Origin: Ampullaceana balthica
Taxonomy: Eukaryota; Mollusca; Gastropoda; Lymnaeidae
Length of the DNA stretch: 64,000 nucleotides
NCBI GenBank assembly: GCA_944989445.1
Contig: CALYLW010000423.1
Span: forward strand, 288,001-352,000
Direction of reading: 5' to 3'
Part shown: in pieces, positions 58,958 to 64,000 of the stretch
How the letters are laid out: the number at the start of each line of letters is the position of its first letter
How positions within the stretch are numbered: position 1 is the stretch's first letter
Made by a program: the position numbers and the translations under genes
The notes under the pieces: generated by a model
Told to the model about the DNA's origin: nothing
The model's database searches: none
Seen by the model: only the letters and a program-made list of their open reading frames with translations

Positions 58958-59477
58958 TCTATATATATAATTCTCTTCGTGGTCGGACCCTGCGAGACAC
59001 CAAGCTGCAAGTATGTTCAACAGATACTAATTTTAGAAAACAGCGCACCAAATGACTGCACCAATGCATCAAAAGGTGTGCAAATTAAATATGCGCTGTA
59101 CAAAAAAATTATATGACGTCATTGTTTTCGCTGATATTTTAATTTTGTAAAAAGGGAACAATGTAAAAAGTTATAAAATACTTTGTGTACATTTCAGAAA
59201 GTTTAATATTTCGTATTGATCAAACAAGGACAAGTTAGTTGGGATTTTGAAAAAGGTGGGCCTAAAAAAGTGAGTTTTTTCAAAATAAATAGATTTCAGC
59301 TGAACACTTCCGTCATTTTTTACGGGTGATGCGCCGTGGGTCTCTCCAGAGTTCCTTCTTTTCATTCACTCACAGTCGTTTGCCCAAACCCACCCCATTT
59401 TGACAATTGTGTCTTTCAGGAAGTCTTCACCCGTCACTAAATCATTAGCGGCGTATGCTACGCCGCGGGTCAGCTAG
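58958..59477 (+). mobile_element. Helitron copy with both ends intact, different interior
   Basis: TCTATATATATAATTCTC at the 5' end, the hairpin GCGGCGTATGCTACGCCGC, then GGGTCAG and CTAG at the 3' end, between A (58957) and T (59478). It is 520 bases. The first 50 bases (TGGTCGGACCCTGCGAG) match 5643-6481, but the middle does not and lacks the tRNA-like part, so the interior has been exchanged or deleted. Confidence 0.85.
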
Positions 59478-59554
59478 TATATTAGATATTCCCATTATTT
59501 GGAAGGCTTGTTATATTCACAATTACGTAAGTGAAATATGTATTTTTTACAAAT

Positions 59555-60098
59555 CAGTGATAGAGTGAGACAATGAGAGCGGATGAGAGTGATAGAGTGA
59601 GACAATGAGAGCGGGTGAGAGTGAGACAATGAGAGCGGATGAGAGTGATAGAGTGAGACAATGAGAGCGGATGAGAGTGATAGAGTGAGACAATGAGAGC
59701 GGATGAGAGTGATAGAGTGAGACAATGAGAGCGGGTGAGAGTGATAGATAGAGACAATGAGAGCGGGTGAGAGTGATAGAGTGAGACAATGAGAGCGGGT
59801 GAGAGTGATAGAGTGAGACAATGAGAGCGGGTGAGAGTGATAGAGTGAGACAATGAGAGCGGGTGAGAGTGATAGAGTGAGACAATGAGAGCAGGTGACA
59901 GTGATAGAGAGAGACAATGAGAGCGGGTGAGTGTGATAGATAGAGACAATGAGAGCGGGTGAGAGTGATAGAGTGAGACAATGAGAGCGGTTGAGAGTGA
60001 TAGAGTGAGACAATGAGAGCGGGTGAGAGTGATAGAGTGAGACAATGAGAGCGGGTGAGAGTGATAGAGTGAGACAATGAGAGTGGGTGAGAGTGATA
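59555..60098. repeat. 32-bp minisatellite, about 17 copies
   Basis: The unit contains GATAGAGTGAGACAATGAGA followed by GCGGATGAGAGT (or GCGGGTGAGAGT); one unit near 59610 is short. GCGGAT units cluster at the left and GCGGGT units at the right. The three minus-strand frames (176-230 codons of Ser/His/Leu) read the same repeat peptide. Confidence 0.95.
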
Positions 60099-60401
60099 GA
60101 AATATTGTGTGACAGTGAGAGTATTTTACGGTCATCACTCAAAACTGTCAAACTGGCAGAGCCATTAGGGCGCAAGCAACTTAACATAGGACAAGAAAAG
60201 AGAAAATATTGAATTGAAAGACCCTATAGTAGCTCCTCGAGATAAGTAATTTGCTTCTAAGAGATAGGTAATAACAGGAGAAAGAATTTGGAAGGTTATT
60301 TTAAAAATCAGAAGACTCTTTACTTGAATTAAAATATAGTGTATACAAATCAATTGCTTAATATGTGAAAGATCCCTCCCCCTTAATTGAAAGAAAAAAA
60401 A
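60099..60401. other. Spacer, no gene seen
   Basis: It ends in the T-run terminator of the minus-strand tRNA-Tyr. Confidence 0.4.
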
Positions 60402-60487
60402 TCCCGCGAACCGGATTCGAACCAGTGACCTAAGGATGTCTACATTGCTTCTACAGTCCTCCGCTCTACCAACTGAGCTATCGCGGG
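60402..60487 (-). tRNA. tRNA-Tyr (anticodon GTA) with 13-nt intron
   Basis: Same mature sequence as the gene at 37024-37109 (CCCGCGA acceptor, TAGCTCAGTTGGTAGAGC A box, GGTTCGAATCC B box). The 13-base intron differs (AAGCAATGTAGAC). A run of eight Ts follows as terminator. Intact body with a divergent intron and flanks indicates an independent functional copy. Confidence 0.95.
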
Positions 60488-60581
60488 AGGTACCTGAGCA
60501 AGATATGTCAAAGAATAAATCATTTAATCTAGTCTTCACGTGTCTATGATGCATGTCAATGTATAATTTGTGGTGACTCGT

Positions 60582-60978
60582 CAAAACGCCCCCGGACAAA
60601 ACGGCCCCGACATAACGGAATAACGGCCCCGTCTAAACGGCCCCAGACAAACTGTTAACATTTTTAACAAAAACTTTAAATATTTTTTTGTTGTTGCATT
60701 TTAATCTTTTGTCAACTTTTTCACACTTTAAAAAGTGGTCAAATTGTAAAATTATTTCTTGTGATGTTATTATATTTTTTCTTGTCAACAAATAATTGGT
60801 ACCGTTTCGCGTAAAGGGCTATTAAATTCACTCTTGTGATGTCATTATTATTGTTTATTGTGAGCTAAACTTGACACTGAATAGGGTGAGTAAAAATACG
60901 AATATTAATATTTGATTGTACATGTTACTATTATTCAATGTATTTGTCCAGGGCCGTTTTGTCGGGGCCGTATAAACG
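60582..60978. repeat. AT-rich segment bounded by inverted GC-rich GGCCGTTTTGTC motifs
   Basis: The left end repeats ACGCCCCCGGACAAAACGGC, then ACGGCCCCGTCTAAACGGCC. The right end is GTCCAGGGCCGTTTTGTCGG then GGCCGTATAAACG. The ends are inverted relative to each other and the 280 bases between are AT-rich and non-coding. It may be a MITE with subterminal repeats. Confidence 0.6.
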
Positions 60979-61640
60979 TACAAATGATTTCTGACGTTGG
61001 TTAGGGACGTGGTGACTCGCGCAATAATTTGGTAGTTCTTATGACAGTAACAGAAGACGGCTTTTACGGACTTTGAACTGTTTAAAGTATTATATTACAG
61101 CGGTATGTGGTATCACAGTTCACTGTATGTCAAAAGAACTTACTGAGGGTTAAACTTAAATGTCCCTGGACATGAATTACTTCCTGCAAAAAAACATATC
61201 AATGCCACTTCTGCTGTCTGTGTCGCGTTGTTAAGCACGTCCTTTTCCCATTTTACATTTCTTCTATTTATTGTTCTTTTTTTTTACTCAGCCTGGAGTT
61301 CTAATATAAATATCATATTATTTTATTAATTTAAAATAAAAATTAAACTATCATTATTATACCTGTTATTCAGTAAAATTGTAAGTAATTTATTAAATTT
61401 AACTGAACTGAGATTAATTTTTTATTGTTCCAATTTTATGAACGTTACACAATACTAATTAATTATTTTCTAATGAACTCATACTTTTTCCCCCGAAATC
61501 AAGCGAACAAACGCTTCTTCGTCTACATATTTAATTCTATAAAATGTGTGTTGCTTTAATTAATTTCTCAAAATTAGGATGTTAAGTAGTCGTCAGGCTT
61601 CAGTGACCACGGAACTATTGGTGGTTCTTGTTATGCACTG
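60979..61640 (-). other. Downstream of the protease-like exon; likely includes its 3' UTR
   Basis: On the minus strand an AATAAA (near 61428-61423) lies about 215 bases past the stop at 61641. Nothing else is recognised. Confidence 0.35.
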
Positions 61641-61793
61641 CTAGTAGCCGAACTTGAAGTTGGTGGATCCCTGGGTCAGGTCGTGCACCAGAAACATGTC
61701 GCCACTGGCGCAGGGAGTTGATGACGTCAGACCGGTCACCACTGTGTCTCCCGTTGTTGTGTTGCAGTAGACTGGGGCGCCGAGATCTCCTGA
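61641..61793 (-). CDS. Terminal exon of a trypsin-like (S1) protein, predicted inactive
   Basis: Minus strand. After the acceptor ATTTCAACCCTCAG a 50-codon frame runs to TAG (61643-61641). It begins SGDLGAPVYC, which aligns with the S1 motif GDSGGP-(V/L)-C; Leu replaces the catalytic Ser and Ala a structural Gly. It continues with a VVTGLTSS strand (compare the usual VVGI-S), a further Cys, then ends FKFGY without the long C-terminal helix of trypsins. A protein of this fold without the Ser nucleophile cannot act as a serine protease, so a binding or decoy role is more likely. The upstream exons lie beyond the array or outside the window. Family assignment rests on this short piece alone. Confidence 0.55.
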   Translation of the reverse strand, partial: SGDLGAPVYCNTTTGDTVVTGLTSSTPCASGDMFLVHDLTQGSTNFKFGY

Positions 61794-61873
61794 CTGAGGG
61801 TTGAAATTTTTAAGAAAGAATTTTAAATAATAATTATTTGGACTCGATATCAGATTTGAATCTCATTAAATTA
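61794..61873 (-). other. Intron sequence next to the acceptor
   Basis: AT-rich, with a T/C-containing tract before AG on the minus strand. Confidence 0.4.
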
Positions 61874-63680
61874 TGTTCACTTAAACTAAACATTGCACTC
61901 AACCCTACCCTATATAACGTTCACTTAAACTAAACATTGCACTCAACCCTACCCTATATAACGTTCACTTAAACTAAACATTGCACTCAACCCTACCCTA
62001 TATAACGTTCACTTAAACTAAACATTGCACTCAACCCTACCCTATATAACGTTCACTTAAACTAAACATTGCACTCAACCCTACCCTATATAACGTTCAC
62101 TTAAACTAAACATTGCACTCAATCCCTACCCTATATAACGTTCACTTAAACTAAACATTGCACTCAACCCTACCCTATATAACGTTCACTTAAACTAAAC
62201 ATTGCACTCAACCCTACCCTATATAACGTTCACTTAAACTAAACATTGCACTCAACCCTACCCTATATAACGTTCACTTAAACTAAACATTGCACTCAAC
62301 CCTACCCTATATAACGTTCACTTAAACTAAACATTGCACTCAACCCTACCCTATATAACGTTCACTTAAACTAAACATTGCACTCAACCCTACCCTATAT
62401 AACGTTCACTTAAACTAAACATTGCACTCAACCCTACCCTATATAACGTTCACTTAAACTAAACATTGCACTCAACCCTACCCTATATAACGTTCACTTA
62501 AACTAAACATTGCACTCAACCCTACCCTATATAACGTTCACTTAAACTAAACATTGCACTCAACCCTACCCTATATAACGTTCACTTAAACTAAACATTG
62601 CACTCAATCCCTACCCTATATAACGTTCACTTAAACTAAACATTGCACTCAACCCTACCCTATATACGTTCACTTAAACTAAACATTGCACTCAACCCTA
62701 CCCTATATAACGTTCACTTAAACTAAACATTGCACTCAACCCTACCATTGCACTCAACCCTACCATTGCACTCAACCCTACCCTATATAACGTTCACTTA
62801 AACTAAACATTGCACTCAACCCTACCATTGCACTCAACCCTACCCTATATAACGTTCACTTAAACTAAACATTGCACTCAACCCTACCCTATATAACGTT
62901 CACTTAAACTAAACATTGCACTCAACCCTACCCTATATAACGTTCACTTAAACTAAACATTGCACTCAACCCTACCATTGCACTCAACCCTACCATTGCA
63001 CTCAACCCTACCCTATATAACGTTCACTTAAACTAAACATTGCACTCAACCCTACCATTGCACTCAACCCTACCATTGCACTCAACCCTACCCTATATAA
63101 CGTTCACTTAAACTAAACATTGCACTCAACCCTACCATTGCACTCAACCCTACCATTGCACTCAACCCTACCCTATATAACGTTCACTTAAACTAAACAT
63201 TGCACTCAACCCTACCCTATATAACGTTCACTTTAAACTAAACATTGCACTCAACCCTACCATTTCACTCAACCCTACCCTATATAACGTTCACTTAAAC
63301 TAAACATTGCACTCAACCCTACCATTGCACTCAACCCTACCATTGCACTCAACCCTACCCTATATAACGTTCACTTAAACTAAACATTGCACTCAACCAT
63401 ACCCTATATAACGTTCACTTAAACTAAACATTGCACTCAACCCTACCCTATATAACGTTCACTTAAACTAAACATTGCACTCAACCCTACCATTGCACTC
63501 AACCCTACCATTGCACTCAACCCTACCCTATATAACGTTCACTTAAACTAAACATTGCACTCAACCCTACCATTGCACTCAGCCCTACCATTGCACTCAA
63601 CCCTACCATTGCACTCAACCCTACCCTTTATAACGTTCACTTAAACTAAACATTGCACTCAACCCTACCCATATATAACG
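61874..63680. repeat. 44-bp minisatellite with 18-bp insert units, about 40 copies
   Basis: The main unit contains CACTCAACCCTACCCTATAT followed by AACGTTCACTTAAACTAAAC and ATTG. In the right half many units carry one to three extra short units CATTGCACTCAACCCTAC, always inserted at the same point. The left half is nearly pure 44-mer. Confidence 0.95.
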
Positions 63681-64000
63681 TGACAAATTTTCCAGAGGAT
63701 CTACTCTCAGTATACCATTATTCCATAATAAACAACACACATTGTGCCATACTGCATCTAATACATAATAAACAAAACCTATTGCTCCACAATGTATGTT
63801 TAGTTAGTAAAAAACAACTCATTACACTCCTTCTATGTGTACTCTATACCAAACTGACCTACTCTATGACCCCTTCTATACCAAACTAACCAACTCATTG
63901 CGCCCCATCGTATTTGAACACTATTCTGTGTAACTCTGCACTCGGTGCACGCTTTCCTGTTGGCACCCTAACCCAATTACTACCCATCCTAACCCAATTA
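63681..64000. other. Sequence past the array, no gene seen
   Basis: No exon that would extend the protease-like protein was found. A short CCTAACCCAATTAC direct repeat starts at the window edge. Confidence 0.4.

Noticed and set aside
59495..60187. Three minus-strand Ser/His/Leu frames of 176-230 codons
   Set aside because: All three frames read the same 32-bp minisatellite.
61874..63680. Telomere-like CCCTACCCTA repeats
   Set aside because: The motif is only part of a 44-bp unit; a true telomeric array would be pure CCCTAA.

Overview
This is a eukaryotic, AT-rich and very repeat-dense stretch of animal genome. Three things point to metazoan DNA: spliced genes with GT/AG introns, Pol III tRNA genes (two tRNA-Tyr genes with 13-nt introns), and relics of LINE, Ty3/gypsy, Helitron and hAT elements. 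The mix of CR1/L2-like LINE 3' ends, tRNA-like repeats and many minisatellites suggests a mollusc, probably a gastropod. That is an inference; nothing here fixes the species. About a quarter of the window (roughly 16 kb) is tandem minisatellite. Very long open frames across several arrays (for example 25.6-28.2 kb and 59.6-60.1 kb) are artefacts: the unit length is not a multiple of three and no frame has a stop, so every frame reads the same peptide.

Layout. 0-5 kb: a solo LTR, a tandem run of an inverted-end interspersed element, and a foldback element with a LINE inside it. 5.6-6.5 kb: a Helitron with canonical ends. 8.2-13.0 kb: a 113-copy 28-bp array and a 32-bp array. 17-22 kb: a LINE relic, then a decayed minus-strand Ty3/gypsy element (LTR, polypurine tract, RNase H tail, Gag tail with a KH domain). 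21.8-29.7 kb: five more arrays. 32-37 kb: small arrays, tRNA-Leu(CAG) and tRNA-Tyr(GTA). 38.7-39.2 kb: a possible minus-strand terminal exon. 39.7-41.0 kb: a hAT element with perfect 8-bp target duplications, containing a LINE fragment with its own 11-bp duplication. 41.3-45.35 kb: LTRs, a primer-binding site and a Gag reading frame (one nonsense codon) whose 3' end is fused to antisense tRNA-Tyr sequence. 45.4-50 kb: a MITE and more arrays.

Two host genes can be supported. At 51.06-57.05 kb (+) five exons join in consistent phase to encode a 147-residue secreted cysteine-rich protein: an ATG-only coding start, a signal-peptide exon, two phase 1-1 modules and a phase-1 terminal module. Its third intron begins with a 32-bp minisatellite that repeats the exon's own splice donor. 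At 61.64-61.79 kb (-) is the terminal exon of a trypsin-like (S1) protein in which the GDSGGP motif reads GDLGAP, so it is predicted to be catalytically dead; the upstream intron is filled with a 44-bp array.

The most novel candidates are the KH-domain Gag retroelement family, the splice-donor minisatellite in the new secreted gene, and the two foldback copies whose loops lie in opposite orientations.
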